A stretch of 64,000 nt of DNA from Acinetobacter lwoffii (GCF_022967985.1 NZ_JALJVC010000012.1:1-64000), one strand, 5' to 3'; shown: positions 17,835 through 28,325, counted from the first letter of the stretch. Notes: generated from the sequence alone by a model not told the origin. A program made the numbers and translations.

Positions 17835-19355
17835 TTAATTAACAAACTGTTCGGATTGAATCGAGAGTTCAATCTCCCAATTTTTAAATTGCTGCTGTTC
17901 ATCGTGCAGTTCAGCGACCAGCAATGGCCATTGCTTGGCATCACCAGACACGCTAAGTTGCCATTGTTGCGCATTTTCAACCTTGAGTTCAATGGCAGGA
18001 AGCATCTCATCGCTACGACTGTGATTGACCAAAACCGACAGACGAAGCAGCAAACATAACCATAAAAGTTTAGATCCACCGACTTTCATCACATCAATCT
18101 TGGCATCAGCGCGCAATTTACGCCGATGGTGCGCGACCAAATGTGACAAATGATTTTGATCAACTTGCGAGAAACCGGCAATATCCGAATGTTGTAATAA
18201 ATACGCGCCATGACGATGATAGCCACTGTGACTGATGGCCAAACCAATCTCATGCAGATAGGCGGCACGACGTAACAGGTCACTATCTTCAACACTCAAC
18301 CCGAGTTCACTGGCCACGTCATTAAACAGTTTCTGTGCGGTCTGAACCACACGTTCAGCCTGCTTGGCATCGGCATTATATCGACCGATCAAGGCATGCA
18401 CGGAACGATCACGGATATCTTCATGCTTGAAACGGCCAAGCAAGTCATACATCACGCCTTCACGTAGTGCACCATCGGAATAGACCAAATGATCAATTCC
18501 CAATACATCAAAGACAGCATAGAGAATAGCAATACCAGCAGGCAAGACGGCACGACGGTCATCTTTCAGACCTTCGAATTCCATGTCCGAGACATATTTA
18601 TATTTAAGTAGTTTGTCTTTAAGCTTTTCCAAGCCTTCACGCGTCAACTGTTCGCGATCATTGCTCCAGCCCATATTGACGCAAATCTGGCGGCAGGCTT
18701 TAATGGTACCACTCGAGCCAACGACAGCATCCCAACCGGCTTCTTTATAAGTATTGGCAATTCCGGAAATTTCTTTACGCGCCGCAGTGACTGCTTTATC
18801 AAAAGCTTTGGCGCTGATTTCCCCATCCTGAAAATAGGCCTTGGTAAAGGCTACACAGCCCATTTGTACCGATTCGGTATGAATCGGCTCGAATTCTTCA
18901 CCGATAATCAGCTCAGTTGAACCGCCACCGATGTCAACCACCAAACGACGACCGCTGTTGGCCATGGTATGCGATACACCCAGATAAATCAGACGGGCTT
19001 CTTCACGGCCGGCAATAATTTCGATCGGTTTCGGTAAAATTTCTGCGGCTTTCTGGATAAATTCATGGCCGTTTTTGGCTTGACGTAAGGCATTCGTCGC
19101 TACGATCCGCAAGCGGTTCGGCTGAACGGCACCTAAACGCCCTACAAAACGGGCCAGACAGGCCAAACCACGTTGCTGTGCAGCTTCAGTTAAATTTTTA
19201 TTTTCGTCTAGTCCTGCGGCAAGCTGAACTTTTTCTGACATTGATGCCACTTTCTTCACTTCACCATGATCTACACGGGCGATGGCCAAATGAAAGCTGT
19301 TTGATCCCATATCGATGGCGGCAAGTAATTCTTCATCAATCAAAAAGTCAGACAT
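17835..19355 (-). CDS. ppx: exopolyphosphatase, Ppx/GppA family
   Basis: Ppx releases phosphate from polyphosphate chains; the related GppA converts pppGpp to ppGpp. The 506-residue protein has the ASKHA phosphate-1 motif AIDMGSNSFHLAIARV (13-28), RIVATNALRQAKNG, the phosphate-2 motif VVDIGGGSTELIIG, and GSSGTIKACRQ. A C-terminal HD-like region (AAYLHEIGLAISHSGYHRHG, about 365-385) follows, as in full-length Ppx enzymes. It is the first gene of the probable ppx-accA-tilS-proC-yggT transcript and is divergent from trxA. ppk is not in the window. Confidence 0.9.
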   Translation of the reverse strand: MSDFLIDEELLAAIDMGSNSFHLAIARVDHGEVKKVASMSEKVQLAAGLDENKNLTEAAQQRGLACLARFVGRLGAVQPNRLRIVATNALRQAKNGHEFIQKAAEILPKPIEIIAGREEARLIYLGVSHTMANSGRRLVVDIGGGSTELIIGEEFEPIHTESVQMGCVAFTKAYFQDGEISAKAFDKAVTAARKEISGIANTYKEAGWDAVVGSSGTIKACRQICVNMGWSNDREQLTREGLEKLKDKLLKYKYVSDMEFEGLKDDRRAVLPAGIAILYAVFDVLGIDHLVYSDGALREGVMYDLLGRFKHEDIRDRSVHALIGRYNADAKQAERVVQTAQKLFNDVASELGLSVEDSDLLRRAAYLHEIGLAISHSGYHRHGAYLLQHSDIAGFSQVDQNHLSHLVAHHRRKLRADAKIDVMKVGGSKLLWLCLLLRLSVLVNHSRSDEMLPAIELKVENAQQWQLSVSGDAKQWPLLVAELHDEQQQFKNWEIELSIQSEQFVN

Positions 19356-19614
19356 TCCAGAAATAAACCTTTAACGAATTGTGCTTAGAGTAATTCACAT
19401 GCATGCAATTTAAAAGCCATTTGTAGCGACAATTTAATGCCTTATTCTTTTTTTATCGGGAATAATAGTGAGACACGATCATCACTATCGTGATCATCCA
19501 TTAGACAAAATAACATTAAGCATTGAAAATTTACAGATTCCCCTACATTGTTAAAGATGGCTATGTAATACTAATAATTAGTTATCTTTAAAATATTAAT
19601 CTGGAGCACATTCC

Positions 19615-19941
19615 ATGTCTGGCAACATCGTAAACACTACTGACGCAAACTTCGAAGCAGACGTTCTTCAATCAGACGTTCCTGTACTGGTGGACTTTTG
19701 GGCAGGCTGGTGTGCACCATGTAAAGCAATCGCACCTGTACTTGAAGTGCTTGCTGATGAATACCAAGGCAAAGTTAAAATCGTGAAAGTTGACGTAACT
19801 TCTTGCGAACAAACTGCTGTGAATTTCAACATCCGTAACATCCCGGCTTTGTTGATGTTCAAAAATGGTGAAGTTGTTGCGACTCAAGTCGGTGCTGCAC
19901 CAAAATCTAAACTGACTGCATTTATTGATGACAATATCTAA
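19615..19941 (+). CDS. trxA: thioredoxin 1
   Basis: This is a 108-residue thioredoxin with the redox motif WCAPC (C33 and C36), the buried catalytic Asp in LVDFWAGWC, and the cis-proline loop IRNIPALLMFKNGEVV. It reduces ribonucleotide reductase, PAPS reductase and other disulfides. Length and sequence are standard for TrxA. GGAGCACATTCC precedes the ATG. The gene is monocistronic with its own strong terminator and sits immediately upstream of rho, the common trxA-rho order of gammaproteobacteria. An imperfect inverted repeat, CACGAT...ATCGTG, lies upstream near 19473-19492; its role is unknown. Confidence 0.97.
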   Translation: MSGNIVNTTDANFEADVLQSDVPVLVDFWAGWCAPCKAIAPVLEVLADEYQGKVKIVKVDVTSCEQTAVNFNIRNIPALLMFKNGEVVATQVGAAPKSKLTAFIDDNI

Positions 19942-19957
19942 GCACAGCATTTTTAGT

Positions 19958-19991
19958 AAAAAATACGCGACTCATGCTCGCGTATTTTTTT
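19958..19991 (+). terminator. intrinsic terminator of trxA
   Basis: A 12-bp stem (AAAAATACGCGA with TCGCGTATTTTT) with a CTCATGC loop and trailing T-run lies 17 bases after the trxA stop. Confidence 0.85.
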
Positions 19992-20001
19992 CGGCTATAA
20001 A

Positions 20002-20030
20002 TTGACAAACCTGGCATTTTCTCTTATATT
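20002..20030 (+). promoter_or_regulatory. sigma-70 promoter for rho
   Basis: A perfect -35 TTGACA (20002-20007) and a -10 TATATT (20025-20030) are separated by an optimal 17-nt spacer. It lies right after the trxA terminator and points at rho. The predicted start site near 20037 gives a leader of about 225 nt. The leader 20037-20263 holds no convincing ORF. Rho commonly attenuates its own gene, so a long leader fits autoregulation (inference). Confidence 0.75.
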
Positions 20031-20263
20031 CGCTACTCAAGAGATAAAGGATCCTAAATCCTGTCAATTTCTTACAAGACACATTACATAAGATGCCGCT
20101 CGGCAATAGAAATTGTTTTCCACATTTTTCTTTGAAACACTCAAACAGATCTCTGAATTGTTCTTTTGCAAATTCAATTGCTTTCGTTTGAATGCTGGTA
20201 TGCGGCCGAATGTTACTCCCTTTCTAACCTGTACCTCAGAACTTTGATTCTATCTGACCACCT

Positions 20264-21532
20264 ATGAATTTAACCGAACTCAAGAAAAAACCGATTGGCG
20301 AACTCATCAAGATTGCCGAGTTTATGGGCCTCGAAGGTATGGCTCGTAACCGTAAGCAAGACATTATTTTTGCCATCTTAAAACGTCATGCAATGAATGG
20401 CGAAGAGATTTTTGGTGATGGCGTTCTAGAAATTTTGTCAGATGGTTTTGGCTTTTTACGCTCAGCCGCAGGTTCTTATTTAGCAGGTCCTGACGATATT
20501 TATGTCAGCCCTTCTCAAATTCGTCGTTTTAACCTCCGTACTGGCGACACCATTACTGGCACCATTCGCCCGCCGAAAGAAGGCGAACGTTATTTTGCTT
20601 TACTTAAAGTCAATCAAATTAACTACGACACACCTGAAAATTCACGTAACAAGATTCTGTTTGAAAACTTGACGCCATTATTCCCGACTGAACAGTTGGT
20701 GATGGAGTTGGGCAATGGCACCACTGAAGATTTAACCACCCGTGTGATCGACTTAGTTGCACCGATTGGTAAAGGCCAGCGTTCAATTATTGTGGCTCCG
20801 CCGAAAGCGGGTAAAACCATGCTGCTGCAAAGCATTGCACAGTCCATCGTTCGCAATAATCCTGAAGTTATTCTGATCGTTCTCCTAATTGATGAGCGTC
20901 CAGAAGAAGTGACTGAGATGGAGCGTACGGTTCGTGGTGAAGTCGTGGCTTCTACCTTTGATGAATCTCCTGCACGTCACGTTCAAGTCGCTGAAATGGT
21001 GATTGAAAAAGCAAAACGTCTGGTTGAACATAAGAAAGATGTGGTGATTTTGCTTGACTCGATTACCCGTCTGGCACGTGCTTATAACACTGTGATTCCT
21101 TCATCAGGCAAAGTACTGACTGGTGGTGTGGATGCACATGCCTTAGAACGCCCTAAACGTTTCTTCGGTGCTGCACGTAATATCGAAGAAGGCGGTTCAC
21201 TGACCATCATTTCTACTGCCCTGATTGAAACCGGTAGTAAAATGGATGAAGTGATTTACGAAGAATTCAAAGGTACAGGTAACCAGGAAATTACCCTTGA
21301 TCGTCGTATTGCTGAAAAACGCGTGTTCCCTGCAATGAACATCAAGAAATCTGGTACTCGTCGTGAAGAACGCCTGATGTCAGAAGACAATCTGCGTAAA
21401 GTCTGGATTCTGCGTAAGCTGCTGCATACTCAAGACGAATTGGCGGCAATGGAATTCTTACTGGATCGTATGAAAGAAACCAAGACCAATGATGATTTCT
21501 TTGATCAGATGAAACGCAAAGCTTCAAATTAA
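20264..21532 (+). CDS. rho: transcription termination factor Rho
   Basis: Rho is the hexameric RNA helicase that ends transcription at untranslated C-rich RNA. The 422-residue protein has the N-terminal helical domain starting [13 protein letters not shown] and the cold-shock-like primary RNA-binding site (about 50-125, with [29 protein letters not shown]). The ATPase Walker [11 protein letters not shown] is near residue 180. Walker [17 protein letters not shown] and the Q-loop/R-loop segments [15 protein letters not shown] follow. All canonical motifs are present and length matches E. coli Rho (419). It is monocistronic. Confidence 0.98.
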   Translation: MNLTELKKKPIGELIKIAEFMGLEGMARNRKQDIIFAILKRHAMNGEEIFGDGVLEILSDGFGFLRSAAGSYLAGPDDIYVSPSQIRRFNLRTGDTITGTIRPPKEGERYFALLKVNQINYDTPENSRNKILFENLTPLFPTEQLVMELGNGTTEDLTTRVIDLVAPIGKGQRSIIVAPPKAGKTMLLQSIAQSIVRNNPEVILIVLLIDERPEEVTEMERTVRGEVVASTFDESPARHVQVAEMVIEKAKRLVEHKKDVVILLDSITRLARAYNTVIPSSGKVLTGGVDAHALERPKRFFGAARNIEEGGSLTIISTALIETGSKMDEVIYEEFKGTGNQEITLDRRIAEKRVFPAMNIKKSGTRREERLMSEDNLRKVWILRKLLHTQDELAAMEFLLDRMKETKTNDDFFDQMKRKASN

Positions 21533-21543
21533 AATTTTAAATG

Positions 21544-21571
21544 AAAGGTCATCTAAACGGTGGCCTTTTTT
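21544..21571 (+). terminator. intrinsic terminator of rho
   Basis: AAAGGTCA pairs with TGGCCTTT (one G-T pair) around the loop TCTAAACGG and is followed by Ts, 12 bases after the rho stop. Confidence 0.75.
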
Positions 21572-21933
21572 AGGTTGACATAAATTACAGAATGAAACAA
21601 TGAAGCCTGATTTATGTAAACTTATTTTTAAGTTTTTGATTAATAAAATATTCAGATTAAAAATTGTATAACTTTTAAGTATTTAATAAGCCTTTCTCCA
21701 ATCTAAATCTTTCATTCCATTGTTATTTTCTGTTAAAAACTTCTTATTTTTTATCGTTTTTCCGTACTTTTTTGATCATTGCCAGTAGCAATTAAAAATG
21801 CGCAGTGATAGCATATTTGCAGACCAGTTAGACTGCTCCTGCGTTGTTAGTCCCTAACACAATTAGGAACAATAAAAGCACTTAACAGACTAACTTTGGT
21901 TTTTTTTAATCTCAATTTTTAGAGAGTGATGCC
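21572..21933. other. 360-bp AT-rich region upstream of the Ala-rich lipoprotein
   Basis: No coding sequence is supported. A TTGACA occurs at about 21575 but without a clear partner. Near the 3' end CCTAA/TTAGG half sites (about 21852-21868) form a small inverted repeat, and AGAGAG 8 bases before the ATG serves as RBS. A long untranslated leader or a small RNA is possible but not demonstrable here. Confidence 0.4.
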
Positions 21934-22221
21934 ATGTTATTCAAAAAAATCGCTATTGCTGCTGCAGTTGCTACTACTCTAGCTTTCGTTGGTTGTGCTA
22001 AAAAAGCTGACGACGCTGCTGCTGACGCTAACCAAGCTGCATCTGAAGCTGTAGAAGCTGCATCTGAAGCTGAAGCTGCTGCTGATGCTGCTGCTGTAGA
22101 AGCTACTTCTGAAGTTGCTGCTTCTGAAACTGCTGCTGTTGCTGAAGCTGACGCTGCTGCTGCTGTTGCTGTTGACGCTGCTGCTGACGCTACTGCTGCT
22201 TCTGAAGCTGCTGCTCAATAA
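21934..22221 (+). CDS. alanine-rich low-complexity lipoprotein
   Basis: This 95-residue predicted lipoprotein has a signal peptide ending in LAFVGC, with the lipidated Cys at residue 21. The mature part consists almost only of Ala, Glu, Asp, Ser, Thr and Val, with no Arg, aromatic residue or further Cys. It should form a long, acidic helix or coiled coil, like Lpp-type lipoproteins, but the lysine-terminated Lpp end is absent. Nearly all Ala codons are GCT, so the DNA is a degenerate GCT repeat. Such uniform codon use and the strong terminator suggest high expression. Function is unknown; an envelope spacer role is my inference. Confidence 0.75.
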   Translation: MLFKKIAIAAAVATTLAFVGCAKKADDAAADANQAASEAVEAASEAEAAADAAAVEATSEVAASETAAVAEADAAAAVAVDAAADATAASEAAAQ

Positions 22222-22241
22222 TCTTTTAGATTATTCAGTAC

Positions 22242-22272
22242 AAAAAAAGAGAGCCTTTGGCTCTCTTTTTTT
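22242..22272. terminator. bidirectional terminator after the Ala-rich lipoprotein
   Basis: GAGAGCC-TTT-GGCTCTC is flanked by A7 and T7. It serves the lipoprotein gene on the plus strand and can also stop transcription arriving from ihfA on the minus strand. Confidence 0.85.
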
Positions 22273-22277
22273 ATTTT

Positions 22278-22313
22278 AAAAACTGGAACTTAACAATATT
22301 GATCCCAGTTTTT
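22278..22313 (-). terminator. hairpin downstream of ihfA
   Basis: AAAAACTGG (22278-22286) pairs with CCAGTTTTT (22305-22313). It lies just beyond the ihfA stop on the minus strand, where the stem ends in Ts. It is a secondary or partner terminator to the one at 22242-22272. Confidence 0.5.
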
Positions 22314-22324
22314 AAAAAAGCAGA

Positions 22325-22621
22325 TCAGTTGACCTGCTCATTTCCCACACGTTGACGGAACTTCTGTCCGGCACGGAAGGTGACCACACGGCGTGCAGAA
22401 ATCGGAATCTCTTCACCCGTTTTCGGGTTACGGCCCGGACGTTGACGCTTATCACGCAACTCGAAATTACCAAAACCCGAAAGTTTTACTTGCTCGCCTG
22501 AGATGAGCGCCTGGCTAATCTCATCGAAGAACAACTCAACCATTTGTTTTGCTTCACGACGGTTTAAACTCGTGAGCTCACTTAAATGATCAGCCATTTC
22601 TGCTTTAGTTAGTGCTGTCAT
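22325..22621 (-). CDS. ihfA: integration host factor alpha subunit
   Basis: IhfA with IhfB bends DNA sharply at specific sites in recombination, replication and transcription. The 98-residue protein starts [14 protein letters not shown] and has the DNA-binding arm signature [24 protein letters not shown] with the intercalating Pro in GRNP. It then has [19 protein letters not shown], typical of IHF-alpha rather than HU. The start ATG overlaps the pheT stop by 4 bases (ATGA), so translation is coupled. This is the conserved pheT-ihfA ending of the thrS-to-ihfA block. Confidence 0.96.
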   Translation of the reverse strand: MTALTKAEMADHLSELTSLNRREAKQMVELFFDEISQALISGEQVKLSGFGNFELRDKRQRPGRNPKTGEEIPISARRVVTFRAGQKFRQRVGNEQVN

Positions 22622-24999
22622 GAAGCCCTCAATGTCGCTTGGTAAGTGTTTTCTAACACTTGAAGGATATTATCCATACCTGATTTAATTTCAGCATCTT
22701 CCAGTGTACGGCTTGGATGCTGCCAGAGAAGTGCAAATGCCAGTGAGCGTTTCCCTTCTTCTACTCCTTGTCCAGTGTACACATCGAACAACCAAGTTGA
22801 GTCTAAAAGCTCTCCGCCTGTTTTTTCGATAAGTCCCTGAATTTCGCTAACATTAATCTTATCATTAATTAAAAGCGCAATATCACGTCGAATCGATGGA
22901 AAACGTGATAATTCTGTAAAATTAGATACATAAGTTTGCAAAACAGCCGCTTGATCCAATTCTGCTACCCATGTGGTTGCCAGATCAAGTTCGTCTTCAA
23001 GTGAGGGATGTAAACGCCCCAAGTAACCAATTGATTGACCATTCACGAGAATTTCTGCGGATTGCCCTGGGTGCAACCAGCTACGCTCTGAACGCACATA
23101 TTCTACTTTGACACGACCAGCAGCCAGAATTTCTTCTACATCACCCTTAAAGTCAAAGAAGTCCATTGGCTGTGCCTTACCATGCCAAGACTCAGCATGA
23201 CGTGAACCAGTCGCAATCAATGCAAAAGTTGGAATCTGTTTTAAATCATGGATGCTGCTGGCTTCTTGATAGTCGAAACGCAGACCGAGCTCAAAGAAAC
23301 GTACACGGCTTTGCTGGCGGTTGACATTGTACTGAACACAAGGAATCAGGCTAGACAGCAAGGTTGAACGCATCACAGCCAAATCACTTGAAATTGGATT
23401 AGCTAATGCTAATGGATTCACACTGGAATTAAGTTGCTTTTCAAGTTTTAGGTCTGAGAAGCTAAAGCTGATCGCTTCTTGGTAACCTAAAGTTACGGCA
23501 GTTTGACGGAGTTGGCCCAACTCAAATTGATCTTGGTATTTCGCCAATTTCACATCAATCACAGGCAGACTGATTTGAATATTGTCATAACCGTGAATAC
23601 GTGCCACTTCTTCAATCAAATCTTGATAGATCACCATGTCATAACGATGTGATGGCGGCACTACAGACCACTCACCTTCTGCTTTTACTGTAACTTCACA
23701 ACCTAAACGGGTTAAAGCATCAGTAATGAACGCTGAGTCAACACTATAACCTAGCAGTTGATCGACTTGGGCTTGATTCAATTCAATTGCGTCACGTGTT
23801 GGCAATAGAGCCGCATTTTCGGCAACTGTAATTGGTCCGAACTCACCGCCCGCAAGTTCAGCAATCAATTGTGATGCGCGGTGCATAGCGATCAATGGCA
23901 ATTCAAAATCGACACCACGTTCATAACGCTGAGAAGCATCGGTATGCAAGCCAAAGCTACGTGCACGACCCGCAATATGCAGTGGCGCGAAGAATGCAGA
24001 TTCCAGGAAAATTTCAGTGGTTGCATCGCTAACTGCTGAAGACAAGCCGCCCATAATACCGGCAATGGCTAATGCTTTTTCATCATCTGCAATCACCATC
24101 ACTTTTTCGTTGAGTTCAACTTCTTGTTCATTGAGCAAAACTAACTTTTCAGCTTCCGTCGCTTGACGTACATGTACCGCACCTTGAACTTTACCACCAT
24201 CAAATGCGTGTAGCGGTTGACCCAGCTCCATCAGCACATAGTTGGTAATATCGACCAGAATGCTGTGCTGACGAATACCTGAACGTGCCAATGCACGCTC
24301 CATCCATACAGGCGTTGGTGCTTTAATGTTAACATTTTTGATCACACGACCTAAGTAACGTGGACAACCTTCAGTTGTCACCACAACTTGTTTTTCATCA
24401 GCAATCGTTGCAGTTACTTCTTTAATTTCAGGCGCAGTCACTGGCAATTGGTTAATCACACCAATCTCACGTGCGATCCCGCGAATACTGAAGCAGTCCC
24501 CACGGTTCGGTGTAATGCTGATGTCGATCACATTGTCATCTAGGTCTAGATATTCACGGATATTTACACCTACAGGTGCATCCGCAGGAAGCTCTAGCAA
24601 ACCGTCAATCTTGTCTTCAAGATCAATTTCTGAAGCGCCGCACAGCATGCCTTGTGACTCGATACCACGTAGCTTGCCTTTTTTGATTTCGAAATCACCT
24701 GGCAGTACTGCACCAATGATCGCAACTGGCGCTTTCATGCCGGCACGTACGTTTGGCGCACCACATACAATTTGTAGAGGCTCACCAGAACCGATATTGA
24801 CAGTGGTCACACGTAAACGGTCAGCATCCGGATGCTGTTCTACTGTCAGGACTTCCCCCACCACTACACCAGTAAAGGGTTTAGCTGCAGGAGATAAGTC
24901 ATCGACTTCCAGACCCAACATGGTCAATTGATCAGAAAGTTTTTCGCTATCGATGGCTGGGTTGACCCATGTGCGTAGCCAATTTTCGCTAATTTTCAT
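22618..24999 (-). CDS. pheT: phenylalanyl-tRNA synthetase beta subunit
   Basis: PheT forms the alpha2-beta2 synthetase with PheS. The 793-residue protein has the N-terminal EMAP-like tRNA-binding domain (about 40-150, with [20 protein letters not shown]), the B3/4 editing domain for Tyr-tRNA(Phe) (about 215-385), and B5 (about 400-475). The catalytic-like core and C-terminal ferredoxin-fold anticodon-binding domain (about 700-793, with [12 protein letters not shown]) follow. All are present at usual length (E. coli 795). A 176-base gap full of palindromes separates it from pheS, which is unusual because the two genes normally lie close together. Confidence 0.97.
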   Translation of the reverse strand: MKISENWLRTWVNPAIDSEKLSDQLTMLGLEVDDLSPAAKPFTGVVVGEVLTVEQHPDADRLRVTTVNIGSGEPLQIVCGAPNVRAGMKAPVAIIGAVLPGDFEIKKGKLRGIESQGMLCGASEIDLEDKIDGLLELPADAPVGVNIREYLDLDDNVIDISITPNRGDCFSIRGIAREIGVINQLPVTAPEIKEVTATIADEKQVVVTTEGCPRYLGRVIKNVNIKAPTPVWMERALARSGIRQHSILVDITNYVLMELGQPLHAFDGGKVQGAVHVRQATEAEKLVLLNEQEVELNEKVMVIADDEKALAIAGIMGGLSSAVSDATTEIFLESAFFAPLHIAGRARSFGLHTDASQRYERGVDFELPLIAMHRASQLIAELAGGEFGPITVAENAALLPTRDAIELNQAQVDQLLGYSVDSAFITDALTRLGCEVTVKAEGEWSVVPPSHRYDMVIYQDLIEEVARIHGYDNIQISLPVIDVKLAKYQDQFELGQLRQTAVTLGYQEAISFSFSDLKLEKQLNSSVNPLALANPISSDLAVMRSTLLSSLIPCVQYNVNRQQSRVRFFELGLRFDYQEASSIHDLKQIPTFALIATGSRHAESWHGKAQPMDFFDFKGDVEEILAAGRVKVEYVRSERSWLHPGQSAEILVNGQSIGYLGRLHPSLEDELDLATTWVAELDQAAVLQTYVSNFTELSRFPSIRRDIALLINDKINVSEIQGLIEKTGGELLDSTWLFDVYTGQGVEEGKRSLAFALLWQHPSRTLEDAEIKSGMDNILQVLENTYQATLRAS

Positions 25000-25013
25000 A
25001 CATTCAATTCCTG

Positions 25014-25160
25014 AATCTCCCCTAACCCCTCTTTAATAAAGAGGGGAATACCCACACTTTTATTGGTTTCGTGTAAGTCCCCCTTTCTCAAAGGGGGATT
25101 TAGGGGGATTATTTAAAATCTAAAAACTAATCTATTTCCCAAACCCTAATTCATAGAGGG
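25014..25160. repeat. REP-like palindromes between pheS and pheT
   Basis: Two hairpins, CCCCTCTTTAATAAAGAGGGG (about 25027-25047) and CCCCCTTTCTCAAAGGGGG (about 25080-25098), carry head or tail repeats CTCCCCTAAC and TTTAGGGGGATT. A degenerate third piece, CCCAAACCCTAATTCATAGAGGGAGAGG, ends near 25160. The element sits inside a gene pair that must make equal subunits. Confidence 0.65.
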
Positions 25161-25175
25161 AGAGGATTAAAAATT

Positions 25176-26177
<1,002 letters not shown>

Positions 26178-26315
26178 TTAAAAAATATTTTAAAAACCCC
26201 ATATTCTAACAGTTTTTAGACACTTTGATGAAGATGCGTTTTAAGGAAAATTAGATTGGCATGATTAAATATAAAAAGTATAAGATAAACACAATATCAA
26301 TCAGATCAAATCACT

Positions 26316-27341
26316 ATGGCACTCGATCAAATTTGGAAACAGCAACTGACCCTCGTCACTTACGGCAATGAGTATTTGACTCAGGACCTGAGTTTCAATC
26401 GTTGGATTCAACATTCCATTTTTAATCAGCATCAGTTTGCCTTTCGGGATCTGATGTCACAACATCTGCTGGCCCAGCATTTCCAGATCTGGCTGGAAGT
26501 CCTGAAAAAACAAGGTGTGCGTCGCCTTAGCTTGCATCGCTCTGATTTACTGGTTGATGAAAAAAATCCGAATGCCAATGTTGAGCTATTACCACTGGCA
26601 CATTTTATTGTCAGTCATGGTGCCAAAACCAAAACTGCCTGGATTATCGGCAAAGAACTACCTGAATGGTACAGCGCAGACAATGATTACGAAGCACCTA
26701 AATCACAGCAATCCCCTTTACGCCATGAAACTTTCTGGTGTTATGAGCTAAATCCTAAACTGGCCAAGCGCATTGATGTGGATCTGGAAGCGCCAAACTG
26801 GGATGATATTCAGGCCTATACCGATCATGAACTGTTTGAAAGTAGCCTTGCCCAAGATTTTACCGAACCTGCATATACCAATTTGCCTTATTACGGCACC
26901 ATGCCTGCCATTCAAGCCGATAGCGAAAGTCATTTGGCCTTAATTCCCACTGACTATTCAGCGGATTATGCTCACCAGACTTTGTACCGCCTAGATGCAT
27001 TGAATGACTTTATTCAAACGAAAATCCAGCATCCTTATCGTGCAGATGGCGAAGTACTCAGCCCGGAGCAGCAACTTAACCTGCGACATTTTTCGCAAAA
27101 AATTGATGATTTAAGTGCTAAATTCATCAGCAAAGTCGCCAATCACTATAAAACTGCACAGCTAACACCAAAAGTTGCACCTGACCCATTTGTCGGTATG
27201 AGTACCGAAGACCGCTCACCAAAAATTTCTAAAGCAGAAAAACCTCAGGACCCAGGCAAATCCAGTTCATCTGCAAATGTGCTGACCTTAATTGTGATCA
27301 CTGTGATTATCTGTCTGATTGGCTACTATTTCGGCCTTTAA
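26316..27341 (+). CDS. tail-anchored membrane protein of unknown function
   Basis: I do not recognise this 341-residue protein. Residues 1-300 are soluble and polar with many aromatic residues (for example WKQQLTLVTYGNEYL and QHFQIWLEVLKKQGVRRL). A Pro/Lys/Ser-rich linker (about 285-318) leads to a single C-terminal membrane helix (VLTLIVITVIICLIGYYFGL) ending at the last residue, a tail-anchor layout with the bulk in the cytoplasm. No signal peptide or enzymatic motif is visible. It lies on the opposite strand from the translation genes around it, inside the insertion separating pheS from rplT. Confidence 0.7.
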   Translation: MALDQIWKQQLTLVTYGNEYLTQDLSFNRWIQHSIFNQHQFAFRDLMSQHLLAQHFQIWLEVLKKQGVRRLSLHRSDLLVDEKNPNANVELLPLAHFIVSHGAKTKTAWIIGKELPEWYSADNDYEAPKSQQSPLRHETFWCYELNPKLAKRIDVDLEAPNWDDIQAYTDHELFESSLAQDFTEPAYTNLPYYGTMPAIQADSESHLALIPTDYSADYAHQTLYRLDALNDFIQTKIQHPYRADGEVLSPEQQLNLRHFSQKIDDLSAKFISKVANHYKTAQLTPKVAPDPFVGMSTEDRSPKISKAEKPQDPGKSSSSANVLTLIVITVIICLIGYYFGL

Positions 27342-27625
27342 CATTTTGCCAGAAAAGCTTGAACATCACGGGCAGAATTCAATGGATATTTTGATATTCA
27401 TGAGCAGGCATCAACTTGAAATAATGCTGACGATTTTGTGATAGGTTTTCATCATCCATCAGATGATGGAATCACGACTGAGTATCTGTCTTAAAATTTC
27501 AGCATTATTTGAATGAGCCGAAGCTGTCATTTGCTGATCGCCCGGAAATGCTCTCTTAATTGACCGGTGGAGATATTGAGATAAAAAGATAAATCAGCCA
27601 TACACTTCTAAGGGCTGATTTATTT
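27338..27625 (-). pseudogene. degraded regulator-like remnant
   Basis: No intact frame exists, but minus-strand fragments in different frames look protein-like: SAHSNNAEILRQIL (about 27478-27520), NRQHYFKLMPAHEYQNIH (about 27380-27435) and ARDVQAFLAK ending at a stop at 27338. The order resembles the effector-domain end of LysR-type regulators (NNAEILRQ, then LMP, then VQAFL). A separate HTH-like piece, ADLSFYLNISTGQLREHF (about 27543-27598), lies upstream in another frame. It is read as a gene remnant broken by several frameshifts and stops. The family guess is tentative. Confidence 0.3.
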
Positions 27626-27691
27626 TCTATCGTCTTTTCCCAGGTTTTAGATTTTTCTACGTTGAGCCAGCTGGGCCAGAGTATTCAAAAA

Positions 27692-28174
27692 TTAAATGTC
27701 CCACTGATAACATAAGTCTTTAAGATTCTCGCCCAGATCGCTGGCATCTCCTTCACTGACAAAATAGGCGCCGGTCTTTTCATAAAAATAACGACTGGAA
27801 TTCAGGTTCAATACGCTGCACTGCATATACTGGTAGGATTTTTCTCGACTTAAACCCAGACCCAATTGAACCAAATCACGTCCAATGCCGCGACCTTGAA
27901 TATTTTGAAGCAAATAAAGTGCTCTCAATTCACTAATTGGTGCATCCACTGGAAAATTAAAGGCAGCAAATCCGAGCACCTGAGCATTTTCTTCATAGAC
28001 AAATACCTGTCGATTTTCCTGTTCAAGCACAGAACGCTACAAGGCGGCTCTTTGTTCTACACACAATGCATCTAAAATTTCTTGTTTGATGATGTTTTTA
28101 TAGCTTTCACGCCAGCTTTGTACGTGCACTTGGGCAATCGGCAGGACATCCTGTTGAGTGGCAAGTCGAATCAT
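27692..28174 (-). pseudogene. GNAT acetyltransferase gene interrupted by an amber codon
   Basis: Read from the ATG at 28174, the frame gives a typical GNAT N-terminus (MIRLATQQDVLPIAQVHVQS). It meets a single in-frame TAG at 28037-28039 after 45 codons, then continues without further damage for 115 codons to the stop at 27692. The whole is 160 amino-acid positions, a normal single-domain GNAT length. The downstream part carries acetyl-CoA-binding motif A (RALYLLQNIQGRGIGRDLV) and motif B (CSVLNLNSSRYFYEKTGAYF). Everything but one codon is intact, so this is a very recent nonsense mutation or a sequencing error. A GTG at 28030 could restart a truncated 112-residue protein lacking beta-1/alpha-1. 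Confidence 0.75.
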
Positions 28175-28283
28175 TATTTTTAAGCCTTATTTTTGATTAT
28201 GCAGTTTAACAATGACTAAAAAATATAGGATTTACAATATTGATTTTTAAATAATATTTAAAATGACTACTTTTATTTAAGCA

Positions 28284-28312
28284 TAAAAAAGACCGCTAAA
28301 AGCGGTCTTTTC
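28284..28312 (-). terminator. terminator of rpmI-rplT
   Basis: AAAAGACCGCT pairs with AGCGGTCTTTT around an AAA loop. On the minus strand, the hairpin is followed by a T-run (A6 on the plus strand at 28285-28290). It is 14 bases after the rplT stop, ending the transcript before the pheS side. Confidence 0.85.
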
Positions 28313-28325
28313 AAGTCATAAAGAC

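Noticed and set aside
21979..22218. A Ser-rich frame opposite the Ala-rich lipoprotein
   Set aside because: It is only the complement of the GCT repeat (AGC codons giving Ser).
22001..22220. GCT-rich repeat considered as a microsatellite or CRISPR-like array
   Set aside because: There are no direct repeats with spacers; it is the coding sequence of an alanine-rich protein.
24515..24931. A 138-residue plus-strand frame opposite pheT
   Set aside because: Ser/Arg/Pro-rich antisense shadow of a conserved gene.
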